Under the pieces are notes generated by a model. That model saw only the letters and a list, made by a program, of their open reading frames with translations, searched no databases and was not told the DNA's origin. Shown here piece after piece: positions 51,201-60,113 of a stretch of 64,000 nucleotides of DNA (its first letter is position 1; each line of letters starts with the position of its first letter). Origin of the DNA: Rhynchopus sp. YZ270_cl-10. Its lineage: Eukaryota; Euglenozoa; Diplonemea; Diplonemida; Diplonemidae. A program made the translations under genes and the position numbers. The stretch is from the NCBI GenBank assembly GCA_964035575.1, contig OZ037879.1:1116001-1180000 (forward strand), in the 5' to 3' direction.

Positions 51201-52662
51201 CGAGGGAGAGTGGACGCCGACAACGGGGGCAGGTGTCGAGAACTTCAGTTGGCGCAACACAGACCAATACCTTATCACGGTTCAGGTCCCCACGACGGTC
51301 ACCGCGGTGCTGTCTTATAAAAAGGTGGATGACTTCAGGTTGAAGCAGGCACGCTCTTCCGATGATGAGGAGATTGCTGAGGACAGTCCAGAAAACGAAG
51401 AGTCCGCAGAGCGCCCGCACCTCCATGGGCGTGTCTTTACATCAACGTTCTCGCCGCTGAAACGTTATGTTCGGTCGAATGTACCGTCGCCGCAGAACAC
51501 ATCCTTTTTTACGTGCAATGAGTACCTTTCGTCTTCGTCGGTTAAGACCTCAATGTCGTTGCTTCCAGGTCAGACGTACGCTTACATCCCCTTCACCGAA
51601 ACGCCGACAGCAGACAGCTACCATTTGTCCTTTTATTGCGACGAAAACGATGTCTCCATTGCGCCACTGTCGCCTTCCGCGGAGTGGTACACCTACACAC
51701 ACCGTGGGGAGTGGCCTGCAGACAGTGACTCTTCTCCCGCTAAATCCCCGTTTTTATTGTTGACCGGATCAGGGCGGGTGACCATCCTTGGTTCCGCAAA
51801 GAATGTGTACCTTTTGTTGTCCATCTACGAGATTGTGGATGAAACCTGGAAGGAAGGTTCCGCGGTGACGTCGACAGTCAAAACAAAGAAGCTGGTCGCA
51901 AGCGATGCCTTCTGGGCGAACGAATGTGCGCTTGAAACAGAACTCCCGGTCAGCGACGCGAGCTATTGGGTCACCCTCCAGGGGATCAAGACGGCGGACA
52001 GCGGGGAACAGCTTCCGGTCACCGAGGGGGATTTCACCTTGGCTGTATACGCTGAAGACATGCATTTAAGCTGTACATCCTCTTACCCAATCCATGATGA
52101 CATAGTGCTGATTGACCGCCTCACCGCACGCCCTGAGAACGTGACCTACGGCAGCGAACGGATTGAGTCTGACATGCTCTACGACGCTGAGGGCGGCATC
52201 ATCCAAGAGGTCTTCTCTGACGGAAATTCATCGCCCGATGCATCTCCAAGGGGCGACACCAATGAGGAGCAGATCGAACTGCTGCGGGCACAGCTCTCAG
52301 AAAAGCAGGAAATCATCGACAACTTAGAAAAGAGAGAGGACAAGCAGGTGCCGGCACCTCCCTCACGAAAGCATTCGAGGCGTGGGAGTGTTGCGAAGGG
52401 TGGTGTTCGCGGGTCCATCAGCGGCCCCGGAGGGAACGCAGTGAAGTCTTTACGGGGTACTGACAGCAGAAACGGCTCCGCCTCTAGCGTGTCAGACGAT
52501 CCATCGAAAGCGGTCGAGTCCTGCTCCGAGTCGCTGATGGCAAAGGTGGCAGCATTCACCAACCTCGACAAACCCCCTTCAGCAGCAGAATTCAAAAAGT
52601 TGCAGCACGAAATGCAAATGGCAGCGAACAAACTGTCGTCAGCGATAAAACGGCAGGGGTGA
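48280..52662 (+). CDS. Kinesin with armadillo repeats and calpain-III-like modules
   Basis: 1460 residues. The N-terminal motor (1-340) has all nucleotide motifs: P-loop GQTGSGKT at 88-95, switch I NLISSRSH at 197-204, switch II DLAGSE at 229-234, and HIPYKDSKLT at 278-287. It is an ATP-driven microtubule motor. A charged coiled coil follows at about 340-540. Armadillo-like helices follow at about 550-800 (GGLRKLFTLLDCKG, AAYALSIALDEEGR, ACSALAEIADG, AYALVNVC), as in the ARK kinesins. Three beta-rich segments follow at about 810-965, 966-1130 and 1131-1265, each opening with a GEW motif (GEWCGFTAGG, GEWTPTTGAG, GEWPADSDS). The first matches calpain domain III (FMENPQFLLNV, YVIVPFTAHLMQYTKFVLSV). 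A short coiled coil (ELLRAQLSEKQEIIDNLEKR) and a Ser-rich tail close it. The ATG is followed directly by RVYCRLRP. A CTAG acceptor-like site nearby allows an upstream exon. Confidence 0.85.
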   Translation: MCSRPRVYCRLRPLNEKEKGIDAQDKQCFFADDRHTLLYKKDATENVRSRFDSVLDSNTSQEQVSALLQGEVTTSLFKGYNATVFAYGQTGSGKTHTMEGRPSDRGLIPRLVSEIFEQFSKNPSVTNQSIQMSYVQIYQEQIQDLMQNRKLLDIKMDKQGSYVAHNAMWKEVSNTAQAMQIYAEASTKRTINATDMNLISSRSHALLQFKLQWDEANAPGSNAKLNLVDLAGSEKVALSGASGEILKEAIAINKSLSALSNVVKALVEQARDSQKRVHIPYKDSKLTYLLQSSLGGNNLIHFILCLSASVLYRSEGNSTIEFGKRALKVVLKPMKNPIDFKRLEEMERMIEQMRQHISELEGKLSQKKDTNGAVAAPKTNDGNEDQIFLQMETIKQDEGEKDNEDKVGRHKDQIKAQISKLEEQQKDVESRLHQREKELASMKGSNAKEKETLQAKYEQEKLRFNEELQTLRSNVTRQLERLKQQEHDAKKHHAQRIRKQTEARIERSQTKARLKANQELERIFKNLPESLHELTSHCILFPDSKGHFRDLGGLRKLFTLLDCKGNKGRESYIAHAAYALSIALDEEGRIEAREVNGVAAVSQVLGRSDEHSKQFACRALEAIVRGCEENKLLVSDETLRELSDLVGTHPHQQVQEAACSALAEIADGLPDVKEKLMMFGLLRKIITLIRDTPTEVADLIKVGVTIIGRLAQQHVPCQESIAELEGISMLADLLFSSVGERDPQLPVLTAYALVNVCCANAENMRLLKQHEKFSEIRFKLLEGLGRVFSDNIAKENRQSATASHTVASEDGECLFSYNGVTCKGEWCGFTAGGRPTYSSFMENPQFLLNVEEESNVSIVLTDTNCEEKNTTHRGVKRKTIYMGIAVFNGDKVLMCEKGLKQLDFNGKFVTSGRYNRNRENTLSLTLPGSADPYVIVPFTAHLMQYTKFVLSVFSDKKVEVMPVHEEGGWIKRTFEGEWTPTTGAGVENFSWRNTDQYLITVQVPTTVTAVLSYKKVDDFRLKQARSSDDEEIAEDSPENEESAERPHLHGRVFTSTFSPLKRYVRSNVPSPQNTSFFTCNEYLSSSSVKTSMSLLPGQTYAYIPFTETPTADSYHLSFYCDENDVSIAPLSPSAEWYTYTHRGEWPADSDSSPAKSPFLLLTGSGRVTILGSAKNVYLLLSIYEIVDETWKEGSAVTSTVKTKKLVASDAFWANECALETELPVSDASYWVTLQGIKTADSGEQLPVTEGDFTLAVYAEDMHLSCTSSYPIHDDIVLIDRLTARPENVTYGSERIESDMLYDAEGGIIQEVFSDGNSSPDASPRGDTNEEQIELLRAQLSEKQEIIDNLEKREDKQVPAPPSRKHSRRGSVAKGGVRGSISGPGGNAVKSLRGTDSRNGSASSVSDDPSKAVESCSESLMAKVAAFTNLDKPPSAAEFKKLQHEMQMAANKLSSAIKRQG

Positions 52663-52692
52663 TTGAAAACCAAACAAAATGATGTATAATTA

Positions 52693-52728
52693 TAGTGGAG
52701 TTCATCCTCGGAACCAAATTTTCAAAAT
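52693..52728 (+). repeat. SR1 copy with internal deletion
   Basis: TAGTGGAGTTCATCCTCGG joins directly to AACCAAATTTTC. The CTACACTAATAC centre is missing. Confidence 0.7.
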
Positions 52729-53009
52729 AAAGGGGGGAATGATAGAGCAAAAAAGAATCTGAGTTACACAGTATGGAATTTTTGTTTTTTTATTTTGTTT
52801 TGTTTTTGCGTTTCTACGCAAAATGAAATAAAATGTGTTTTGATCCATCTCTTCCACTTCCTTTCCCCCCTTAAGTTCTTTCAGCAATAATATTCCCACC
52901 GAAAAAAAACAAATCTGTCAAATATACGGGGGCGCACCCTTCGTTAGCACCCCATCTTTTTGTCGTCTTTTCCTTTTCATTGATCTTGTGTGCACACATT
53001 CCAGTTTTA

Positions 53010-53050
53010 TTGGTACACTGATCACTGAGAGGGCTTTGTGTTTCAAGTAA
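53010..53050 (+). repeat. SR6 copy
   Basis: GGTACACTGATCACTGAGAG, GGCTTTGTGTTTCAAGTAA. Confidence 0.7.
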
Positions 53051-53508
53051 TTTTTTTTTAAAAACCTAGATTCCACCTACACCACCCTCATGTGGGGTTT
53101 ACCCTGAAAAAAAAAAAGCACATATTTTTTTCTTGGCGAGAATACGGTACTGCGCTCTCCACTTCTGACCACACTCTGATGCAGGGATAAATCCTTGGCC
53201 CAAACCTATCTCTCCTGGGCATAATTACCCTTGGACATCCAATGATCCCCGTTCATTTACCTGACGAGTATGGAGGTGGGAGTAGGACGTAGCGGTTCGA
53301 TCCACGAAACGAGAGATAGGCGAGGAATAGCTGCGTGGAGCTCATACGAAAGCGAAGTGTCCACACATTGTCAATTGGTCAAAATTATTTCAAAAAAAAC
53401 CCATCCTCTCCCCCCGCTTCCCCTCTTCTACCCCCCTTAAGATCCAGCCGGGGGGTGGCTGGTGATACACAACAATATTTACTACACAACCCACAACATT
53501 AATATATC

Positions 53509-54453
53509 ATGCGTCTCCTCGCCGCGTTGTCCGCTGTGTGTGTCGCTACTGCACAACAGGTAGCTTCGGAGCGAAATGAATACCTAGGCTCTGCTGGGAG
53601 GACCAATGCGTTTCTCGCCTTCGACAACGATGTGGACACTGCGTGGATTTCTAGCGGGGTTGGGGAAACATACTTGGAGCTGCGTTTGAGCCGACCTTCT
53701 CGCGTTCACGAATACACTTTGATTCTCCCAATGGCGTCGCTGGTTAGTGGAGAAAATATCCCTGCTGAATTCTATCTGGAAGGAGGGAATGGAGCAGAGT
53801 ACACCAAGATTGACCACCAAAAGGCACAGAACGCAACTCTATGGGCAGGTACCAAGATCACCTACGCGCTTCCTGATAATGACAACCGCTATTCACGTTA
53901 TAGAGTGGTCTTTCTCCCAGCTACCTCCTCCTCCTCCTCCTCCTCCTCCTCCGACGGCGTGAGTGTTGCAATATCAGAGCTGCACCTCGGAGGGCACATC
54001 AGCGGGTCCTCGCAGTATTCGGATCGGTACCGTGTAGAGAACGTCTTTGATAACTACTTCGACGCGCAGATGTGGATATCATACCCATGGCTCACCCCTG
54101 CATGGGTTGAGTACAACTTCAGGCGTGCAACAAAAATTGTGAAGTACACTTTGCTATACATCAATGGCGCCGTCCGCACCCGGATCCCCACAGACTATGA
54201 ACTGCGCGGGCTCAGACCCGACGGGATCTGGGAGATTCTTGACCGGCAGGTAGGGCGGTACTACTCTTTCTGGGGGAAGAACACGCTCTTCTATATGACC
54301 CATGAAATTCAAAACCCCGGCGAGTATGTCAGCTACAGGCTCATCATCCACGACGACGATGACTACAGGCATGGGGTGGTCGTTATCTCTCTTGGCGCCT
54401 TCATCCTTCAAGAAGAAGGAAAGCCTGATGCCTTCGTCCCTTCGCGAGATTGA
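53509..54453 (+). CDS. Secreted protein with two discoidin (F5/8 type C)-like domains
   Basis: 314 residues. A signal peptide (MRLLAALSAVCVATA, cleavage near 15-17) is followed by two galactose-binding-like beta-barrels. Domain 1 (about 20-155) has AFDNDVDTAWISS, YLELRLSRPSRVHEYTL and RYSRYRVVF. Domain 2 (about 160-305) has VENVFDNYFDAQMWIS, AWVEYNFRRATKIVKYTLLY and VSYRLIIHDDDD. The N-x-x-x-T-x-W-x-S pattern, the hydrophobic LxLxLxxP strand and the YRxxF closing strand are typical. These domains bind sugars or membranes outside the cell. No transmembrane helix or GPI signal is seen, so it is probably secreted. A TCC-repeat-derived poly-Ser (about 140-148) lies inside domain 1, in a loop. It is a single exon. 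Confidence 0.75.
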   Translation: MRLLAALSAVCVATAQQVASERNEYLGSAGRTNAFLAFDNDVDTAWISSGVGETYLELRLSRPSRVHEYTLILPMASLVSGENIPAEFYLEGGNGAEYTKIDHQKAQNATLWAGTKITYALPDNDNRYSRYRVVFLPATSSSSSSSSSDGVSVAISELHLGGHISGSSQYSDRYRVENVFDNYFDAQMWISYPWLTPAWVEYNFRRATKIVKYTLLYINGAVRTRIPTDYELRGLRPDGIWEILDRQVGRYYSFWGKNTLFYMTHEIQNPGEYVSYRLIIHDDDDYRHGVVVISLGAFILQEEGKPDAFVPSRD

Positions 54454-54539
54454 GGGGGAGTGGGTATGGGAAGAGGGAGGGGGGTGGAATGGTGCTTGCC
54501 TGTGTGTTTTTGGTGCATTTTTTTTTTTTTTTTGGTAAA

Positions 54540-54572
54540 AAGGAGGCTTACGGTTAGGTTCATCTTTTCTTG
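54540..54572 (+). repeat. SR2 copy, diverged, after the discoidin gene
   Basis: AGGAGGCTTACGGTTAGGTT, CATCTTTTCTTGG. The 5' arm is lost. Confidence 0.45.
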
Positions 54573-54834
54573 GTGTTTTATCCCGTCGAGGGGCATTTTT
54601 TTTTCTCTGTACCATCAGCTACTTTCATTTTTGTGTGCTCAAGAAGAAAGGCAACAAACATAAAAAAAAGGCATTTTTTTTGAGGCGGTGTTCCTGTTTT
54701 TCTTATCCTGACTACGAAGCACGGTGTGGTAAATAGCGTTCACGGTGTGGCATTTTAGCATCGTTTTTTTAAATCGTTGGGGTAAAAAAGCAAAATATGC
54801 GCAGTGTAGGAAAAGAACTGCCGAGGGGGCGTAC

Positions 54835-55470
54835 TCACACCACATCCGCTGACACCGTTTCCACCTGGCTGACACTCTCGCACACAATGTTCAGCACACA
54901 CATGTGTACCTTGGCTTCCTCTGTACATGCGTTCTTTGCGGTGTTTCCCTTGTTCGAGTAGACACCGGTACTCGTTTTTTGCACGCGGCAGAAACGAATT
55001 CCTTCTGCTCCGCCGTTCACACCGTTTACTTTGTAGTCCACCGACACCAGGTTTTCCGATTGATGCGTCTGTGAGATCCTCTCGTTCTTGTCCTTTGGGA
55101 CTCCGTACGGGAAAGAGTGGAAGAGGTTTTCGAGGGTACCTCCGTTGCGGGACAGAGCCAAGTACTGCGCAATCCAGTCGATGCTGATGCAACGTTCCTC
55201 GTTGGTGTGATTCGGCTTTCCTCCCTTCTTCAGTGCCTTCTTGCAGCACCTCCACCCACGTCGAGGGGTCTTTTGCGGACACACCTCCGCCTTCCCAAAA
55301 TCCTCGCTGCACTCCTCACCTGAAGCCTCGTCCTCCCTGAAGAAGAGGAGGGTGTTCATTGCCGAATTGAGAACGTCCGTGGTGTCGTGGGGAAGGATGC
55401 GGGTCGATGACCTGAAGGTGAAAGACACCCCATCCTTTGGCGTCCGACGATTCCTTTTGGGATGTACTTC
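54835..55470 (-). CDS. Unrecognised coding segment, minus strand
   Basis: The minus-strand frame is open from 55470 to a TGA at 54835-54837. Its codon use (GC-rich third positions, mixed residues) is like the clear genes, while the plus-strand frames here read as shadows. A good acceptor (CTTTCACCTTCAG) lies inside near 55411, so this is probably the last exon of a spliced gene. The first in-frame methionine begins MNTLLFFREDEASGEECSED. Several Cys occur (GEEC, CCKK, RFC, NAC, HMC, IVC) with a Lys-rich stretch. No family is recognised. Upstream, a second minus-strand codon-like piece (WAVEALVGQDEGDLREV, about 55600-55660) may be another exon. A donor-like GTGAGT overlaps the stop. Confidence 0.42.
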   Translation of the reverse strand, partial: EVHPKRNRRTPKDGVSFTFRSSTRILPHDTTDVLNSAMNTLLFFREDEASGEECSEDFGKAEVCPQKTPRRGWRCCKKALKKGGKPNHTNEERCISIDWIAQYLALSRNGGTLENLFHSFPYGVPKDKNERISQTHQSENLVSVDYKVNGVNGGAEGIRFCRVQKTSTGVYSNKGNTAKNACTEEAKVHMCVLNIVCESVSQVETVSADVV

Positions 55471-55744
55471 TCAGGGCTGCGAGGGGCTCCACTTCCTGTG
55501 GTCATTCTCGTGCATCTCGTTTACTCTGAGGTCTTGCGCTGTTTTCACACATTTTGCTTTTTTCAAGGCCGATATCTGTATCTCCTGATTGGCAAAAGAA
55601 CTCTACCCTACCACCTCCCGAAGGTCACCCTCATCCTGGCCCACCAAAGCCTCCACTGCCCACCTTTACCACACCGTGACTAAAGAGAGAGAAAAACCCC
55701 CACACACAACAAGAAACAGCCAAAACAACAACAACAAACACACT

Positions 55745-56669
55745 ATGCCTTGCGACCTGTTGGACACGAAGGTATCACTTTGCATGTTTTTTTTTTAAAC
55801 TGTGGGGAGGGGGGATACAGAAGCAAAAAAACCGCTGTTATTTTACTATCAATGACAATCGCCCGCTACTCTACGGTGATCGTCGGGTGTCTTTTTCAAA
55901 ACAGGATAATACCTGATTGCAAACAAAACCACTCCACTCCACACCAAGTTGTCAAGGTGATACTCCGTTCAGGCGTTACCCACTCTAAATCTGTGGATTA
56001 AGCCATGCAAGTCTCAGAGTAAATGGATTAGCAGTGGATCTGCAGACGGCTCATTAAATCAGCTACAATCCACGCGGGAAAGGTGCCTTACGGCGTCCAG
56101 TAGGATAACAATGGTAACTCCATTACTAATACCTGTCCGAAAAATTCCACTCAGATTCCACCCAATGAGTTAACGCTTATTATCACACCACTCCTCAAAT
56201 CACACCACTCTCCTGACACCACACGCAGTTCCGCTCTGCAAGCTACAGGGCTGATCGCATCCACCAGAAGCAGGCGGAGGTGACCAGCGAGGGGCGGCAG
56301 CAACAGGTATCGCGCAGCAGCAATATCTGGAAACGCATCAACCCGACGTACATCGACGAGGGTGCGACGACGACGAACCGTGTCTTGCAGCAGTACGAAG
56401 ACGGCGACTTCAAGCAGGTCAAGGTACCCCCCCCACTTCCACTTTCCACCTTGGAAGAAAAACATATTTTGCGGGACTCACAAACAGTTTTGGACCCAAC
56501 CACCACAGTGCTCTTTTGTTAAAGAAATTGGTTTCTTTTATTACTCTAAAACCCCCCTTACCTCCACACCCACACCCACCAGGATAACTTCCGCATGCGC
56601 GATCGTCACACCGAGTATGTCGAGTACCTGGTTCGCGACCAAGCCTTGGCCAGAGTCAAGAAGGCGTGA
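55745..56669 (+). CDS. Small unrecognised protein, three exons
   Basis: Exons are 55745-55771, 56229-56423 and 56583-56669 (9, 65 and 28 codons, all phase 0), giving 102 residues. Introns have GTATCA...CGCAG and GTACCC...ACCAG ends. The protein starts MPCDLLDTK, continues FRSASYRADRIHQKQAEVTS and SSNIWKRINPTYIDEG, and ends TEYVEYLVRDQALARVKKA. It is basic, charged and mainly helical, without a signal or membrane segment. I do not recognise the family; short charged proteins of this kind are common among axonemal components, which is only a guess. The first exon is supported by an ATG, a donor and matching phase, and is the least certain. Intron 1 contains an SSU rRNA fragment. Confidence 0.55.
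55995..56138 (+). rRNA. SSU (18S) rRNA 5' fragment inside an intron
   Basis: GGATTAAGCCATGCAAGTCT, ACGGCTCATTAAATCAGC, GGATAACAATGGTAACTCCA, TTACTAATACCTG follow the 5' domain of eukaryotic small-subunit rRNA in order (helices about 6 to 9). The sequence before and after does not continue the gene, so this is a fragment of about 144 bases. It lies on the same strand as the host gene, within its first intron. Confidence 0.85.
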
Positions 56670-57722
56670 TTGCCACAACCTTTTCTTTCTGTAAGATGTA
56701 CACGCACCGAGAAAGCACCTCCATCTTACTGCGTTTTCTGTTCTGTACCAACAAATGGGGGGAACCCTCCCCTCCCTCCCCTCCCCCTCCCTGCTGCCGA
56801 TGCTAGGGAACACACAACCTTTGCACCATACGCCCAGCGTTTACTCATACGTCTTCGTGGACGCTGCGAACCAAACGGAAAAAAACAGAGACTGCACAAT
56901 AACCCTCGCTTCCGCGAGAGAACACTAGGTGCATTTTTTTTTTTTTGGGGGGGTGGATGAGTGTTGCATGGTCCTTGGCTTTAGAGATGGGTATGTGTGC
57001 TAGGGCATATCCAATTTTTCTTGTTCTCCCGAAATGTGCTTTTTTGGTCAGAATCTTCTATTTCTGTGTATATTTTCCCAAAAATAAGAATGTCGCGATT
57101 TTGTGACCTTATTACCCAAAAAAAAAGGTGGCCAAAAAGCATGAGAAGGACCAAGGAGGAGGATCTAGTACTGTTCTTCGGCTTCTCTTTCTTTGATTGT
57201 CCTTTTTTTGTATGATACGTAACCCCTCGTTTTGTTGCGGTTTGCGAAAAGGGGGGTAAATGAATTCCCTGTTCTCTCCCTTTTTTTTTTTTTTTTGGTC
57301 TTCGTTTTTCCGTCCATCCTGATTGTGCTCTTTGGTTGGCTGGCATGGCTGGTATTACTAAACACCGCGAGATTGTCGGGTTCGTCCAATGATTCACTGC
57401 GTCCACACTCTTTTCGTTTTTTTTTTTTTTAGAGAAAATCATTAGCTTTCCCTTCTTGGGTTTTCCGGATTCCGGTTTAGACGGACCAAGTACAAGCAAC
57501 ATTTTTTTTCAGCTATTGAAGAATCAAACGTCGTAGCAAAATGCTGTAGTGCTTTCATCCGGATGGCTGGCATCGTACAGTGGGTCAGTCAGGAGGTGTT
57601 TGCTGGCAATGATTTTTCTTTCTTGTTTTGTTCTCCTCACATCCACAACAAAAAACCCACTCCACAAAGAGGACCCTCTCCAGAGACTACTTACCAAAGA
57701 GAAGAAAAAACATAAATAAACC
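56670..57722. other. Spacer with an SR5 copy
   Basis: No gene is recognised; the frames are Lys/Phe-rich. SR5 is at 57549-57615. Confidence 0.5.
57549..57615 (+). repeat. SR5 copy, upstream of the light-chain gene
   Basis: GTGCTTTCATCCGGATGGCT, GGCATCGTACAGTGGGTCAG, TCAGGAGGTGTTTGCTGGCA. Confidence 0.75.
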
Positions 57723-58770
57723 ATGTCACAAATTACGCAAGACACCCTCATGCACGAGGCCTTCTCGCTGCTTCAGAAAAGTATGTGTTTCGATTTCTTC
57801 CCCCTTTTCCCCCTCTTCGCCTACCCCAATACTAAAATTTCACACGATTTTTTTTGTCAAGAAAAACCATTTTGATTCTTGATTACAGTAGTCTAAGTAT
57901 CTTGACATCCAAATATTTGACGGATTTGGGGGTTTTTGGAGGTAATTTTGTAATTTGGCGACTTTTTTTTTGGGCGCCAAACATATTTGGGGTAATACAT
58001 CTCAGCTCTGTACCTGCACTCCACTCTACTCCACACTCAACAGACGGCAGCATCCCACCTGAGAGCGTGCCCACAGCACTCCGGGCAGCAAACCTGAACC
58101 CCAGTGAAGAGGTGCTGAAGGACCTACTGCGCGAAGGCGGCAAGGGCTCGCAGCCCCTAGACGAAGAGGGCTACAAGAAGCTTGTGTCGGAGCTCGACGA
58201 CCAGAGCGACACGCTTGAGTCCGTGCTGGAGGCGTTCCGTGTCTTCGACAAGAACCTGAACGGCACTGTCAGCACTAACGAGTTCCGTCATATTATGACC
58301 TCCATGGGTGAGAAGTACACCGATGAGGAGTTCAGGGAGCTCGTCCAGGGGTATGTTGTTGTTTTTTTTTGCTTTCCCAATAAGCATTGTTTTCACCTCC
58401 TTCGGGAGTCATACGATACCTTTAAGAAAAACGTTTAGCCTAGTGGAAGTTATCCTCGGGTGTCTGATATTAGCGATCCAAACCCTTTTCTTCAAAATAG
58501 CGACAATAATCATTCAAACGAACCCCATTCCCCTCCCCTCCCGTCTCTTTTACTTTTCTTTTTTCCAGCGTTTTTTGTGTGACATCGTGCCTGAAATAAT
58601 AGGATTTCACTTCTATTTGATCAAAAAAAAATAAAATATCCCCTCCCCTTCCGTCTCACAGATTCGACAACGGTGGCGTGGTGCAGTACCCCGAGCTTGC
58701 AAAGAAAATGCTTCTCCCCTTCCTCGAGCACGGCAACCCCGCCGACTACATTGGAAAGGTGGACAAATAA
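57723..58770 (+). CDS. Essential-light-chain/calmodulin-like EF-hand protein, three exons
   Basis: Exons are 57723-57780, 58044-58350 and 58662-58770 (474 bases, 157 residues, phases 1 and 2). Introns are GTATGT...AACAG and GTATGT...CACAG. The length and layout fit calmodulin or a myosin essential light chain. The N-lobe has [20 protein letters not shown] then [19 protein letters not shown]-hand 3 is [20 protein letters not shown] then [20 protein letters not shown]-hand 4 spans the last splice and is shortened to [17 protein letters not shown]. The first loop has lost most calcium ligands and loop 4 is short, so calcium binding is probably limited to loop 3, if any. That favours a myosin or other IQ-motif light chain over calmodulin. 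The frame is continuous only with both splices, so the model is firm. Intron 2 holds an SR1 copy. Confidence 0.82.
58437..58495 (+). repeat. SR1 copy inside light-chain intron 2
   Basis: TAGCCTAGTGGAAGTTATCC, TCGGGTGTCTGATATTAGCG. Diverged, but on the sense strand of the gene. Confidence 0.6.
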
Positions 58771-58930
58771 ATCGGGTTGTCAGTGAGAGGGTGCAAGAGA
58801 GAGACTGACGCTTTATGCTTTGCGACTCTTACCCTCTTTTTTTGGAGTGTCATTTTTTCTTTTTTTTTTGGGAGTAAAGTGGTGTGGTGGTAGTTTTCAT
58901 TTTTTACCCGCAGAGAATCAGGTGCCTGGT

Positions 58931-58988
58931 GGTGCCTGCGTCCGCCGATGAATGGTGAGGCGTTTTGCACTGTCAGCCTTTCTCTTTT
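58931..58988 (+). repeat. SR3 copy, 160 bases after the light-chain stop
   Basis: GGTGCCTGCGTCCGCCGATG, AATGGTGAGGCGTTTTGCAC, TGTCAGCCTTTCTCTTTTA. Confidence 0.8.
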
Positions 58989-59564
58989 AGTTAATATAAT
59001 ATTGCGATTCCTCGCTTTACCAAGTCAACTCTCCCCCCCTTCTTCTTCACCAGATTGGGTGCAGATGGTATGCCCTCTCATGGAATAAAATTTAAAAAGA
59101 TTCGGGGTTTGCGGGTCTTCGTGAACAACACCAATACAAACGCGTCCGCAAGGAAGCAAAAAGAAAAAAAAGGTAAAAAAACAAAAGACCCCAAAACCCG
59201 ATTCAGTTTATCCTTTTCCCTTTTTTTTTTTTACACCCGATTTTTTAATCTTTTTTTCTCTTCCATTCTTCGTTTTTTAAAAAAAATCGTCAACACCCAG
59301 ACACCAAACCTCCAAGCAATTGGAGAAACCCGAAGTATGGGTTTTTTTTTAAAAATATATTTCACGAAAACACTTTGTCTGTTTCATGACCGCAAAAAAT
59401 CGCGTGAAAATGATAATTGACATAATTTCACCAAAGTGTTGATTGTTACTGATATGGGGGTTCCCCCCCCCCTGAGGGGGGAAAAAGACGTTTTTTTTTC
59501 TTTTCTTTTCAAAAAGTTTTTCTATAAAAAAAAATGCCAAAAAAATCTACCCCACAATACCACC

Positions 59565-59603
59565 TGAGGTGACTAAGCATGAGAGGCTTTCTAGTTCATC
59601 TAT
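59565..59603 (+). repeat. SR2 copy
   Basis: GAGGTGACTAAGCATGAGAG, GCTTTCTAGTTCATCTATAC. Confidence 0.7.
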
Positions 59604-60113
59604 ACCAAAAAAAATGTTTTCACTCTTTATTTTTTTTCTCTGTGAGAAAATGACCGAAACAACATAACAAGAAACACAGAATTAGACAAACAAAACACAC
59701 TATACTTAGGGCAAAACAAAACAAAACAAAAAAAAATACTCTTGGAGGTTAGAGCTCCTCCCTCCCCCACCCCTTTCCCCCCCTCCCTCAACTCTGAAAA
59801 AAAAATAGCAAAGATTGCAGGAGGGGAGGGAGGAGGAGGGGGGAAAGGAAAATGTGTTCCATTTCCATGCTTTCAGGTATCTCTCTCGCCCTGACAAAAC
59901 ACACACACACAAAAAAAAGGCTTCACCGTTCGTTTCTTTCCTCCCTCCTCTCAGCAACGGTTTCCCCCCCCCACCCCACCCCTCTTTTTTGGATACAGGA
60001 TCATCCTCCTCTTCTCCCTCTCCCTCTCCAATGCTCACAAAAATAAAATAATAAAATCCACGACAGAAAAACCCCCAATTCCCCCACCCACCCTTTAGAG
60101 TTATTTTATTTAG

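Larger units (their letters stand above)
52663..53508. other. Spacer after the kinesin
   Basis: Holds a shortened SR1 (52693-52728) 31 bases after the stop, SR6 (53010-53050), and a 190-base stretch (about 53160-53350) of ordinary base composition with an inverted pair CCTATCTCTC/GAGAGATAGG and a GGTTCGATCC box. I could not fold the latter into a tRNA. Confidence 0.5.
58771..60113. other. Spacer before Jupiter-like gene 1
   Basis: Holds SR3 (58931-58988) and SR2 (59565-59603), then C-rich and A-rich tracts up to about 60110. No gene is recognised. Confidence 0.5.

Noticed and set aside
53160-53350. tRNA gene suggested by a GGTTCGATCC box
   Set aside because: No matching A box or acceptor stem could be drawn around it.
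57723-58770. Calmodulin proper
   Set aside because: Loop 1 lacks calcium ligands and loop 4 is short, which fits a myosin-type light chain better.
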